NCBI RefSeq assembly: GCF_024505055.1
Contig: NZ_JANIBL010000020.1
Span: forward strand, 1-64,000
Direction: 5' to 3'
Origin: Methylomonas rosea
GTDB lineage: Bacteria > Pseudomonadota > Gammaproteobacteria > Methylococcales > Methylomonadaceae
DNA length: 64,000 nucleotides
Numbering within the stretch: the stretch's first letter is position 1; every line of letters starts with the position of its first letter. Positions 34,975 through 43,600 of the stretch are shown piece after piece. The notes below the pieces were generated by a model that was not told the origin of the DNA, ran no database searches, and saw only the letters and a list, made by a program, of their open reading frames with translations. The position numbers and the translations under genes are program-made.

Positions 34975-35007
34975 CTCGAAGCTTGCTATCCATGGCACTG
35001 GATGCCC
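34975..35007. repeat. Dispersed repeat, copy 1
   Basis: Contains GCTATCCATGGCACTGGAT preceded by TCGAAGCT. A second copy at 51296-51328 differs by only a few bases. Both are in gene-free DNA flanking the surface-protein region. Confidence 0.65.
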
Positions 35008-35263
35008 GCATTCCGGGAGGCATGACTGACTTTTTGGGTTTGGTCGGACTAACTCAATAGTCAGGAGGGCCTTGATATCGAGCGCTCACGACAATTCATG
35101 AAAATAGCTTTATTTAGATTCCCTCATCCCAATCTTCTCCCGGAGGGAGAAGGAGCTTCTTCCTTCACTCAATGCCAGTGAAGCAAGGCCCGCAAACAAA
35201 ATCTTAACTTTCACAACGCTCTCGCCCGATCATCCGCTGAATTTTCGTGTTAGCGGCCGGTTT

Positions 35264-35283
35264 TGTAATACAGATGTATTACA
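35264..35283. promoter_or_regulatory. Candidate operator TGTAATAC-AGAT-GTATTACA
   Basis: Perfect 8-bp inverted repeat with a 4-bp spacer, about 250 bp upstream of the c-di-GMP riboswitch of the VPLPA-CTERM gene. Its half-site TGTAAT recurs in the palindrome upstream of the adhesin riboswitch. Regulator unknown. Confidence 0.4.
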
Positions 35284-35527
35284 TGTCACGTGAATTTAAC
35301 AATGCTGTAACCGAAACGCCGCTATTGCTCTGGAATAATCCGCACCAAGTTGAGGTGCCGGGATAAGGCAGTTTAACAAGGATTCGGGAGCAACTAGGGA
35401 ACACGGACGGCACGGACAGGGAGCGGCTACGGAAGAGGATAGGGAGGAGGCTTGGGGGGAAATGGTAGCGGGGGCAACAAAGCGGCGCTGTCAGGATGTT
35501 AGATAGCGTCGAGTACGATCTAAAGCG

Positions 35528-35604
35528 TGTAAAAGCCAAACTCGTTGCGAAGCGGGGACGGAAAGTCACGGGTCTTGCAGGTCAAGACGGCTGGGCTGTC
35601 ACCT
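35528..35604 (+). promoter_or_regulatory. c-di-GMP-I (GEMM) riboswitch, copy 1
   Basis: The RNA shows the GEMM core: AAAC, a stem closed by a GCGA tetraloop (CTCGTT-GCGA-AGCGGG), GGACGGAAAGTCACGGG, a second hairpin GTCTTG...CAAGAC, then GGCTGGGCTGTCACC. It ends about 40 bp before the ATG at 35644. ACCTTATG (35601-35608), just at the aptamer end, can pair with CATGAGGT (35628-35635), which contains the SD of the gene, so translational control is likely. Confidence 0.85.
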
Positions 35605-35643
35605 TATGTCATTAATCGAAATTTAAACATGAGGTTTTAAAAA

Positions 35644-36435
35644 ATGAAATTGTCTAAAAAATTGTTGGCAGTTGCAGTATTGGCGGCGGCCGCTTCAGGC
35701 GCCGCGGAAGCGCGTATCCAAGCTATCGGCGATGCGACAGCAGACGGTAGTGAGTTTTTGTTCAACCTGGTTAACTACACAGCGCAAAACTCTTATACGC
35801 TGGATTTGGGTATCACTGTTGAACAATTTTTGGCTAACCCTAGCCAACCATTGTCATTCTCACTGAGCGACAACAACTTCCAATCGTTCGCTGCCGCTTA
35901 CACTGCCGGCAACAACGTTGCTTGGGGTGTTTCAGGTGGTCATGGATTGTTAAATGACCCATCAGATACAGCGAAATATGGCTTCTACACTACGTCAGTA
36001 GTTCCTGCGCCTTCCAACATTGATACCAATGCTGGCGACATCAGTAATACCATGAGCAAATGGAACGTTATGGTGGGTTCTGTTCAAACTCAAGACGCCA
36101 ATGCTAACAACTTGAGCACATTCAAAACTGTCGGCCAAAACGGTTACACCGCTGTTTACGGTAACGATTTCCAAACTGCCTTGCCTTTTACCGCGCAAGG
36201 TCAGCTGGGCACTGCTTTGGCATTTGTTCATGAAAAAGTCAATGATGATGATTTCGACACTGGTGAATTAGTAACTTTCCCAGGTACATGGAATTTTTCA
36301 TTCAGCGGCAACGTGGGTTCTTTGACTTACACCGCTGCACCTGCGGCTGTGCCACTGCCTGCTGCGGTTTGGATGTTCGGCGCCGGTTTGATGGGCGTAT
36401 TGCGCGCAACGCGTCGTAAATCGCTGGCGGTTTAA
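35644..36435 (+). CDS. VPLPA-CTERM exported protein
   Basis: 263 residues; GAGG nine bases upstream of the ATG. Signal peptide MKLSKKLLAVAVLAAAASGA, cleaved near AEA-RIQ. The body (about 24-235) is beta-rich, with many Asn, Thr, Ser and no cysteine, and is not recognised. The C-terminus VPLPAAVWMFGAGLMGVLRA followed by TRRK is a VPLPA-type PEP-CTERM sorting signal (motif, hydrophobic helix, basic tail), so an exosortase should process it during export to the cell surface. It follows a c-di-GMP riboswitch, pointing to a matrix or biofilm role. The polysaccharide genes at 57-64 kb belong to the same kind of system. Confidence 0.85.
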   Translation: MKLSKKLLAVAVLAAAASGAAEARIQAIGDATADGSEFLFNLVNYTAQNSYTLDLGITVEQFLANPSQPLSFSLSDNNFQSFAAAYTAGNNVAWGVSGGHGLLNDPSDTAKYGFYTTSVVPAPSNIDTNAGDISNTMSKWNVMVGSVQTQDANANNLSTFKTVGQNGYTAVYGNDFQTALPFTAQGQLGTALAFVHEKVNDDDFDTGELVTFPGTWNFSFSGNVGSLTYTAAPAAVPLPAAVWMFGAGLMGVLRATRRKSLAV

Positions 36436-36535
36436 TCCCGAAAGTGTCTTGGGCCGGCCGGATTCTGTTTCGCTGGTTCCCCCTTCATGAACGGGTCGGC
36501 TCAAACTTTAAATTTAATCAATTGAGAGATATACA

Positions 36536-38095
36536 ATGAAAAAGCAATTATTGTCTGCTGCTATTGCAGTGGCTTCTCTGGCAGGTTTCTCGCAAGGCGC
36601 ATCCGCGCATGCGCCTAGCGTCACGCCGGATATCGAAATCTTTATGTCCGGCGCTAGCGCGCAAGACAAAGCCCTGGCGGCATTGTTTGTTAACTTGTGC
36701 GACGCCGGTACTTTGGATGTATTTAAAGACAACGGAACAGCGGGTTCCGAAGGTAAAAACCACAGTGCTTATTTCTGCACACTGAACTCTACCAACGTAC
36801 CCGGTCTGACCGTCAACGGCGCTGCGGCAACCACCGCCAAAGTACTGTTCCACAAACGTTCTGCCGGCGGTTCTGCGCAAGGCGTTAACCCATTGATCGA
36901 CGGCGTAGCGATTGCTGCTATGCGTATCGACAATGGTAACTGCACTCAACAAGGCGTAACCAATACCTGGTTTTGCAACGCCAGCGGCGCTAACCTGACT
37001 AATGTAGTGTCCGATGCCGGTATTTCCGATGTCGAACCAAAATTGTTCGTCGGTCCTAACAAGCCTTCAAATGCTTCTGAAGTAGACCCAGTGGCTGCCG
37101 ACGCGGCTCTGAACGTGGTGCCAGCAGCGGCCTTGGTATTTGGTGTGCCGGTTTCCGATAACTTGTATGTGGCTTTGCAAAGAGCGCAAAACCTGCTGGC
37201 CGGTTTTGGCGGCAGCTGCGCACCGGGCGCTTACACCGAAGCGTGTATGCCTAGCTTGAGCAAACAACAAGTGGCCGAATTGATCTCCGGTCAAATCAAA
37301 AGATGGTCAGAGTTTAAAGTAGGCGGCGTCGCCTTGACCGCATTGACAGCGGGTTTGAACTACACCGATTCCGACGGCACCGTCAGAGCGGTTACGCCTA
37401 ACGATACTAAAGTGCATTTTTGCAAACGTATCGATGGTTCCGGAACCGGCGCGCAACAATACGTCAAATTCCTGAACAATCCATGCAGCTCTGCCGGTTT
37501 GTCACCTGATTGGGCGGGTTCTAATTTGGCGGGTCCTGTGAAGCATGAAGTCAGTGGTTCCGGCGATATGGAATTGTGCTTGGAAGACTTTGCCGATGGT
37601 GAAACCGCTTCTAAACAAATCACTACTACCAACCCTGACGTGTTCAACACTGCGGTTAACACTGCCAACAACAGAGCGTGGGCAATTGGTCACCAAAGTT
37701 TGGAAAACAATGCCACGCATGCCAAGCATTACCGCTTTATCAAAGTGGACGGCGTAGCGCCTACTCTGGAGCAAGCGTTCAGAGGCAAATACATGGACTG
37801 GGTTGAGCAAACGTTCCAATGGCGGAAAGCTATCAGCGCTGACAAATCCACTGTTATCGCCAAAATCGCTGCCGACGCTGCTTCACCAACCATTCTGGCT
37901 ACCGAATTGAACATTAGTTTCGTTCACCCATTCGGTCAATCAGGTTACTTGGCTATCGGTAACGGCAACAACTTTACCGACACCTTGAACGTCAACGCGC
38001 CTGTTATGCCTTATTCGCATGCGGTTGCGGGTTCTTTGAGCAACTGCCAAGTGCCGGTTATCAAAAACTCTACCAACACCAGCAAACCGATGTAA
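36536..38095 (+). CDS. Secreted PstS-like protein
   Basis: 519 residues; GAGAG before the ATG. Signal peptide near 1-24 (MKKQLLSAAIAVASLAGFSQ, then GASA). The mature part has the fold signature of phosphate-binding PstS proteins: FMSGASAQDKAL near the N-terminus, LSKQQVAELISGQIKRWSEF, and RIDGSGTGAQQYVKFL, close to the RSDGSGT phosphate loop. It is much longer than PstS (about 320) and has eight or more cysteines, unlike a standard ABC binding protein, and no transporter genes adjoin it. Its place after a complete T2SS suggests a secreted surface protein. A terminator follows the gene. Confidence 0.7.
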   Translation: MKKQLLSAAIAVASLAGFSQGASAHAPSVTPDIEIFMSGASAQDKALAALFVNLCDAGTLDVFKDNGTAGSEGKNHSAYFCTLNSTNVPGLTVNGAAATTAKVLFHKRSAGGSAQGVNPLIDGVAIAAMRIDNGNCTQQGVTNTWFCNASGANLTNVVSDAGISDVEPKLFVGPNKPSNASEVDPVAADAALNVVPAAALVFGVPVSDNLYVALQRAQNLLAGFGGSCAPGAYTEACMPSLSKQQVAELISGQIKRWSEFKVGGVALTALTAGLNYTDSDGTVRAVTPNDTKVHFCKRIDGSGTGAQQYVKFLNNPCSSAGLSPDWAGSNLAGPVKHEVSGSGDMELCLEDFADGETASKQITTTNPDVFNTAVNTANNRAWAIGHQSLENNATHAKHYRFIKVDGVAPTLEQAFRGKYMDWVEQTFQWRKAISADKSTVIAKIAADAASPTILATELNISFVHPFGQSGYLAIGNGNNFTDTLNVNAPVMPYSHAVAGSLSNCQVPVIKNSTNTSKPM

Positions 38096-38160
38096 TCAGC
38101 GTGTAATAAACCTTTAGTGTAATAGCTGGAGGTTCGCGCAAGGATGCGCATTGAATACAA

Positions 38161-38192
38161 ACAGCCTTCGCTTGCGGAGGCTGTCTTTTTTT
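38161..38192 (+). terminator. Rho-independent terminator after the PstS-like gene
   Basis: ACAGCCT and AGGCTGT (38161-38184) form a GC-rich hairpin that is followed by CTTTTTTT. It lies immediately before the fhaC start codons and overlaps the first codons of the longer open frame that begins at 38151, which argues against that start. Confidence 0.85.
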
Positions 38193-38204
38193 GCGATGGG
38201 TGAA

Positions 38205-39794
38205 ATGAAACAACATTTGTTTTTAGGCTCGGTCCGTTTTGGGTTGGCGGCTGTGTTATTGACGGCTAGTGCGCTGGTCAGCGCGGACGAAGCCGGCAAT
38301 CAATTCGATTTACTGGAGCTGCGCCTGAAGGGTAGCTCTTTATTGGACCGGAAACTGGTGGAACGATGCGTCTACCGGTTTCTAGGCCCGAAAAAAACCA
38401 TTGATACCGTGGAAGATGCGCGTAGCGCACTGGAAGAGTTATATCGCAGTAAAGGTTATCAAACCGTCTCCGTCGATATTCCCGAGCAAAACGTGGTGGG
38501 CGGTGTGGTGTATTTACAGGTGACGGAAGGCAAGGTATCGCGCTTGCGAGTCACCGATTCCCGTTATTTCTCGCTGGGTGCCATCAAAGCCAAGGTGCCT
38601 GAGCTGGCGGAGGGTAATGTGCCCAATCTGCCGAAAATGCAGGAACAGCTTACCGCATTGGCCGGCGAGAGCGAGGATAGGAGCGTGGTGCCGGTGCTGC
38701 GGGCCGGTGAAACGCCGGGTACGCTGGAAGTGGATCTCAAAGTTAAAGACGAATTGCCCTTGCACGGCAAAGTCGAAGTAAATTCCCGCAATACGCAAAA
38801 CACCAGCCGCTTGCGGACCCTGGTATCGCTGCGTTACGACAATCTCTGGCAAAAATTTCATAGCGCGTCGTTCATGTATCAAACCTCGCCGGAAAATCCG
38901 GACGAGGTCGAAGTGTTGGTCGGTAGTTATGTAATGCCCATCATCGACGATGACAAGCGTCTTGCTCTATACGCAGTCAGTTCATCTTCCACGTCGCAAA
39001 TTGCCAGCGCCGGCGCGTTATCGGTGATCGGTACCGGTGATATTTACGGCGCGCGTTTTGTATCGCCCCTTAAGACGCTAAACAATTACACCCATACCGC
39101 GACGCTGGGCGTCGATTACAAGGACTTTAAGGAAGATTTGAATTTATTAGGTTCGGATACCTTAAAAACCCCCATCAGTTATCTGCCATTCATGGCCCAG
39201 TACAGCGGCAATTTGCGCGATGCCGAGTCTTTGTTGTCTTTCAATGTGGGTGTCAATTTTGCGATACGTGGCTTGGGCAGCGATGAGCAGCAGTTTGCCG
39301 ACAAACGCTTTTTAGCCAGATCCAATTTTATCTATCTGAGCGGCGGTATGGACTACCGGCATAACTTGCCTTGGGGTATGGAAGTGGCGGCGCGGATGTC
39401 AGGACAGATCACCGATTCGCCGCTGATCAGTAACGAGCAATTTTCGATGGGCGGTTTTCAAACCGTGCGCGGTTATTTGGAAACCAATGCGCTATCCGAT
39501 GACGGCGTGACCGCCTCGCTGGAATGGTATAGCCCCCGGCTGGTGCCGGACGAATGGGACGAGTTCGACAAAATGCGGGCGCTGGTGTTTGTCGACGCCG
39601 GTAAAGGCTGGATTGTGGATGCCTTACCGGGAAATGCGAATGAAATGGCGCTAGCCAGTACCGGGGTGGGTTTACGTTTCGATATGTTTAAGCATGTGCA
39701 AGGCGAGTTTGATTTTGGCATTCCGCTGCTGGACCAAGGCACCGTCAGGCGCGGCGAGAACCGAGTGGACTTTAGGATTGCTACACAATTTTAG
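38205..39794 (+). CDS. FhaC-type two-partner secretion outer-membrane transporter
   Basis: 529 residues from ATG 38205 (an ATG at 38196 is equally possible; the frame from a TTG at 38151 passes through the terminator). Signal peptide MKQHLFLGSVRFGLAAVLLT. Two POTRA domains occupy about 30-185 (the first with YRSKGYQTVSVDIPEQNVVG, then VVYLQVTEG). The beta-barrel follows, with the family motif MGGFQTVRGYLE and FVDAGKGWIVD. The protein ends in Phe (RIATQF), as outer-membrane barrels do. It should export the giant adhesin encoded downstream. Separated from it by a terminator and a riboswitch, so the two partners are regulated separately. Confidence 0.92.
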   Translation: MKQHLFLGSVRFGLAAVLLTASALVSADEAGNQFDLLELRLKGSSLLDRKLVERCVYRFLGPKKTIDTVEDARSALEELYRSKGYQTVSVDIPEQNVVGGVVYLQVTEGKVSRLRVTDSRYFSLGAIKAKVPELAEGNVPNLPKMQEQLTALAGESEDRSVVPVLRAGETPGTLEVDLKVKDELPLHGKVEVNSRNTQNTSRLRTLVSLRYDNLWQKFHSASFMYQTSPENPDEVEVLVGSYVMPIIDDDKRLALYAVSSSSTSQIASAGALSVIGTGDIYGARFVSPLKTLNNYTHTATLGVDYKDFKEDLNLLGSDTLKTPISYLPFMAQYSGNLRDAESLLSFNVGVNFAIRGLGSDEQQFADKRFLARSNFIYLSGGMDYRHNLPWGMEVAARMSGQITDSPLISNEQFSMGGFQTVRGYLETNALSDDGVTASLEWYSPRLVPDEWDEFDKMRALVFVDAGKGWIVDALPGNANEMALASTGVGLRFDMFKHVQGEFDFGIPLLDQGTVRRGENRVDFRIATQF

Positions 39795-39823
39795 GGCGTG
39801 GCGGCTGAATCATTGCGGAAGAT

Positions 39824-39871
39824 GGGAGCGAATTAATTTGTGTCTTTGGGTTATTCGCTCCCGTCTTTTTG
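39824..39871 (+). terminator. Rho-independent terminator after fhaC
   Basis: GGGAGCGAAT (39824-39833) pairs with ATTCGCTCCC (39853-39862) and is followed by GTCTTTTTG. It ends the fhaC transcript 750 bp before the adhesin. Confidence 0.85.
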
Positions 39872-40260
39872 TTATTTAAACGGACCTTTAAGAATTAGAG
39901 AAATCTCCTACTCAATCGGGACGCTGACGTAAAACTCAAAACAACCCCGTCTTCGTCTGGGACAACGCCGCTAAGTCAAGGATTTGTAGGTGCGAAGTTA
40001 TTCGCAATATGGGCGGGCGCTAAAGGTCGAATAAATTCGACCCTACATGTGTCCAGCTTTTAATTTAACGGCATTGCCTTTTCGAGAGTGCGAGCTTTTA
40101 CGACGGGCCGCTGAGGGAAAAGGCATTATCAGTAGCTTCTGTAAGAGGATACCTAAGAAACTCGGAATTTGTACGTGTGCTGGTATCTATGTTGTTGATT
40201 TTTATTTGAAACATATTTTGATGGCAATAACATTGTTTAAGACTGTAAGTTTCGATAAAT

Positions 40261-40311
40261 AATATTACATATTTATTACAAATCTATTTACTGTAATAAA
40301 TATGTAATATT
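40261..40311. repeat. 20-bp perfect inverted repeat
   Basis: AATATTACATATTTATTACA (40261-40280) and TGTAATAAATATGTAATATT (40292-40311) are exact reverse complements around an 11-bp loop. Very AT-rich, with no T-run needed for termination on either side of interest. May be a regulator-binding region because of the TGTAAT half-sites. Confidence 0.7.
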
Positions 40312-40435
40312 TTATATTGCCTTATTGCTACTTTTGTACAGTTAATATTGGGCTGTTTTAAATTAGTATTTATTCAGCATTTCATGCTTATTAAGGTAGT
40401 TAAAAGTTATTTGTAGTTATTCACCGCGAAGCACA

Positions 40436-40480
40436 ACAATCCCTCTCCAGCGGGAGAGGGCAGGGTGAGGGGTGAAAACA
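40436..40480. repeat. REP-like unit near the adhesin riboswitch
   Basis: CCCTCTCCAGCGGGAGAGGG followed by CAGGGTGAGGGG, the same family as the pair inside dnaE2. Confidence 0.65.
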
Positions 40481-40507
40481 AGGCGTTTTACCGTTTTATT
40501 TAAATAT

Positions 40508-40576
40508 TGCTAAACCCGTTGCGAAGCGGGGGCGGAAAGCCGCGGGTCTTGTCAGTCAAGACAGCCGGGTTGCCAA
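40508..40576 (+). promoter_or_regulatory. c-di-GMP-I (GEMM) riboswitch, copy 2
   Basis: Same core as copy 1: AAACCCGTT-GCGA-AGCGGG stem with GNRA loop, GGCGGAAAGCCGCGGGTC, hairpin GTCTTG...CAAGAC, and AGCCGGGTTGCC. It ends about 46 bp before the adhesin ATG. TGCCAACCGA (40571-40580) can pair with TCGATTGGCA (40601-40610) at 9 of 10 positions, right next to the ribosome binding region, while AACCG/CGGTT offers an alternative hairpin. This looks like an expression platform. Confidence 0.87.
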
Positions 40577-40621
40577 CCGATTTTTTATGCGGTTGTTTCT
40601 TCGATTGGCACAGGCGATATT

Positions 40622-43600
40622 ATGACTAACAGAGCACAGCACCAGCATGACGACGCGGTATTTTTCAGATTAAATCCCATTGCGGCTTGCGTAAAGTCGG
40701 CAGTCGCCGGCAGTATGTTGATCGCTTTCGTCTCGCCGGTTTGCGCCGAATTACCGGTGCCCAGCGCGGTCTGGGCCAGTATGGGCGGCGCCAACCGTTC
40801 CGTAGTCGGTAATAACATGACCATTAATCAGGAGACCGACCGGGTTATTCTGAATTGGGATAAATTCAACGTCAGTGCCGACAGTTCCGTCGAGTTCAAG
40901 CAGCCCAGCGCCAGCGCCATCGCCTTAAATAAAATCGTTGATCCCAGCAAAAATCCCAGCCAGATTTTGGGTTCGGTAACCGCAAACGGACAAATCTATT
41001 TAGTCAATAAAAACGGCTTTGTATTTGGCAGGGATTCGGTGGTCAACGCACGTGGTTTGGTGGCTTCGACGATGGATGTCAGTTTCGAAAAAACCTTTGA
41101 CAAAGAAACCATCGGCACTGTGTCTAAGGATGGTCGCGCCGCTTTTCAAGGCTCCGGCGATTTTTATCAAAAAAATACCGATGGCAGTTTCAAACTGGAT
41201 GCCGACGGTCAAAAAGTGCCGATTGAGATCAAAGTGGAAAGCGGGGCGCGGATCAAGTCCAGCGAGGGCGGCCGCATCCTGGTGATTGCGCCGAGCATCA
41301 TGAACAAAGGCGATGTGGAATCGCCCGGCGGTCAGGTAATCATGGCAGCGGCGACCGACAAGGTGTACTTGCAAGAAGCCCCCACTGCCGATGACAGAAC
41401 CAATAACGATGTGCGCGGCTTGCTGGTGGAAGTCGAGACCGGCGGCAAGGTGGAAAACTTGGGCAACATCGCTGCCAATCGCGGCAATGTCACCTTGATG
41501 GGCTTTGCCGTCAAACAAAGCGGCAAGGTATCCGCAACCACCTCCACCAATGTCAACGGCACTATCCGCCTGTTGGCACGGGAAGGTTTCACCACCAAAA
41601 CCGAGGGCGGCGAGACGGTTATCGCTGCGAAGTCCACCACCCGCACCACGGATAAAGGCGATGGTTTGGGCCGTTCCGCGCAAGTGACTTTAGGCGAGGG
41701 TAGTACCACCGAGATTCTGCCCGAGGTGGAGTATATCGAGGAAACCCAAAATCTGGAGTCCGGCGAAGCCGTCAAGGTGTTGGTGGAGAAAACCGCCGTA
41801 CCCGGTCAGGTGCAGCCGCAATCTCGGGTCGAGATTATGGCCGATAAAGTGCATTTGCAGTCCGGCGCGGAAATCAACGCACCCTATGGCAAGGTTAACA
41901 TCACCGCGACTAAATCGCCGTTAAATCCGGTTGCCGACAACAGTGCAAAAAACGATAGCCGCATCCTGATCGATGCCGGCGCAAAAATCGATGTGTCCGG
42001 CACCGACAAAGTGGTTCGCACCATGGAGAGCAACGTCCTGGAAGTGGAATTGCGCAACTTCGAATTGAAAGACGCCCCGCTGCAAAAGACCGGCATATTG
42101 AAAGGTAAGACCGTCCTGGTGGACATCCGCGAAGGCACGCCTCTGACCGATATTGCGCCTACCGTGGCAGGGATTGGCCGCACGGTCGCCGAACGAATGG
42201 TGAAAGGCGGCGAGATTACGCTGAACTCCGAAGGCGATGTGATCCTTGAAAAAGGCGCGGTTTTGGACTTTTCCGGTGGCGAGATTACTTATCTGGATGG
42301 CTTCATTACCACCAGTAAACTGCTGGCCAATGGCCGCTTGGTGGATATTAGCGAAGCCGATCCTTTAGTGTCTTACGAGGCGATTTACGGCGAGGTGGTG
42401 AAAAAATACCAAAAATGGGGCATCACCAAAGTCTGGAAAATCGACGGTCCGTTTACGCTGGCGCGTTTCGAACCGGGTTATGTCGAGGGCCAGGATGCCG
42501 GCAGCTTAATGGTTAGAGCTAACAGTGCTGTTTTAGACGGCGAGCTGCTGGGTAAGACCACCAACGGCAGGCGGCAGCGGACGCTGGCCGAGCAAGCCAA
42601 GGGTAGCCGTCTGACGGTAGATACCGCGTTTACGCTGAACAATGCGCAGGCATTGATTTTCTCCGCCGGCGTGCAAAACAGCATCGATGTGGATATCGAC
42701 GAGTTATTGCCGGTTGGAAATGACGGTTTGGCCATGGCTCTGGCCGTGGATGCCAACAAGCTCATCGACGGCGGCGTGCGCAATGCAGTGTTTAAAACCA
42801 ATGGCAAAATCAGCGTCGCCGATAATGCGACCTTGCGCTTGGCCGCCGGCGGCAATCTGACTTTACAAGGCGGCGCGGTTGACGTGCGCGGCAATATCGT
42901 CGGTGCCGGGGCGACGGTAAAACTGGAAACCGCCGAGACCAATGCGCCGGGATTGCAAGGCGAGATTAACCTAGCTTCCGGTGCGACAATCGATTTGCGC
43001 GGGGAATGGATTAACGATTTCGCCCAGCCGGAGAATCTTGACGGCAAGACGGTGGCGATAGACGGCGGTACCTTTATCGCCAAGGCCAAGGGTAACGGCG
43101 GTGGGGTGAATTTGCGGGCCGGCAGCTTGATCGACATCAGTGCCGGTGCCTGGTTGCACGAAGACCGCAGGCTGGAAGCCGGTAAGGCGCAAAGGACCAC
43201 CGGCAAGGGCGACACCTTGCAAGAGGGCGGCATTGTGTTGGTCGCGGAACCTGCCATAGACAACGCTGGCGCCAACGTGTTGATGGAAGGCGTTATGCAC
43301 GCCTATGCCATGCAACAAGGCGGCGGTTTTACGGTGAAAGCCAACGCGGTGGCTATCCGTCGGGAAGAAACGCCGAGCAGAAACGATGGCGGCGTACAGC
43401 CTTTACAAATCGCCACTACGTTTTTCGGCGAAGGCGGCTTTGCCGAGTTCGATATCGGCGCAAACCTGAACGGATTGACGGTGGAAGACGGTGTCAACAT
43501 TGAGCTGCGCCAACAGAACAGAGTATTGAACAATACCTATCTGGAACAGGCCAACGCCGACGGTATCGAAACGTTTTCGGACTTGACGACCTTGTTGCCG

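Larger units (their letters stand above)
34857..35520. other. Gene-free region with dispersed repeats
   Basis: No convincing gene. It holds a CGTCGCTCCCGCG half-palindrome just after gspM, a 33-bp repeat (34975-35007) with GCTATCCATGGCACTGGAT also found near 51310, a REP-like unit at about 35124-35155, and a TGTAATAC palindrome at 35264-35283. The promoter for the riboswitch leader should lie in the last 250 bp. Confidence 0.55.
39872..40507. other. AT-rich gene-free leader region before the adhesin
   Basis: Contains a palindromic GGTCGAATAAATTCGACC (about 40025-40042, related copy near 51532), a perfect 20-bp inverted repeat at 40261-40311, a REP-like unit at 40440-40475 and the adhesin riboswitch after it. 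AT content rises sharply from 40190 to 40400, where the promoter probably lies. No gene recognised; a 71-codon open stretch at 40047 has no support. Confidence 0.6.

Noticed and set aside
40047..40262. 71-codon open frame in the adhesin leader
   Set aside because: Begins within a palindromic repeat, has no recognisable motif and lies in AT-rich leader DNA.
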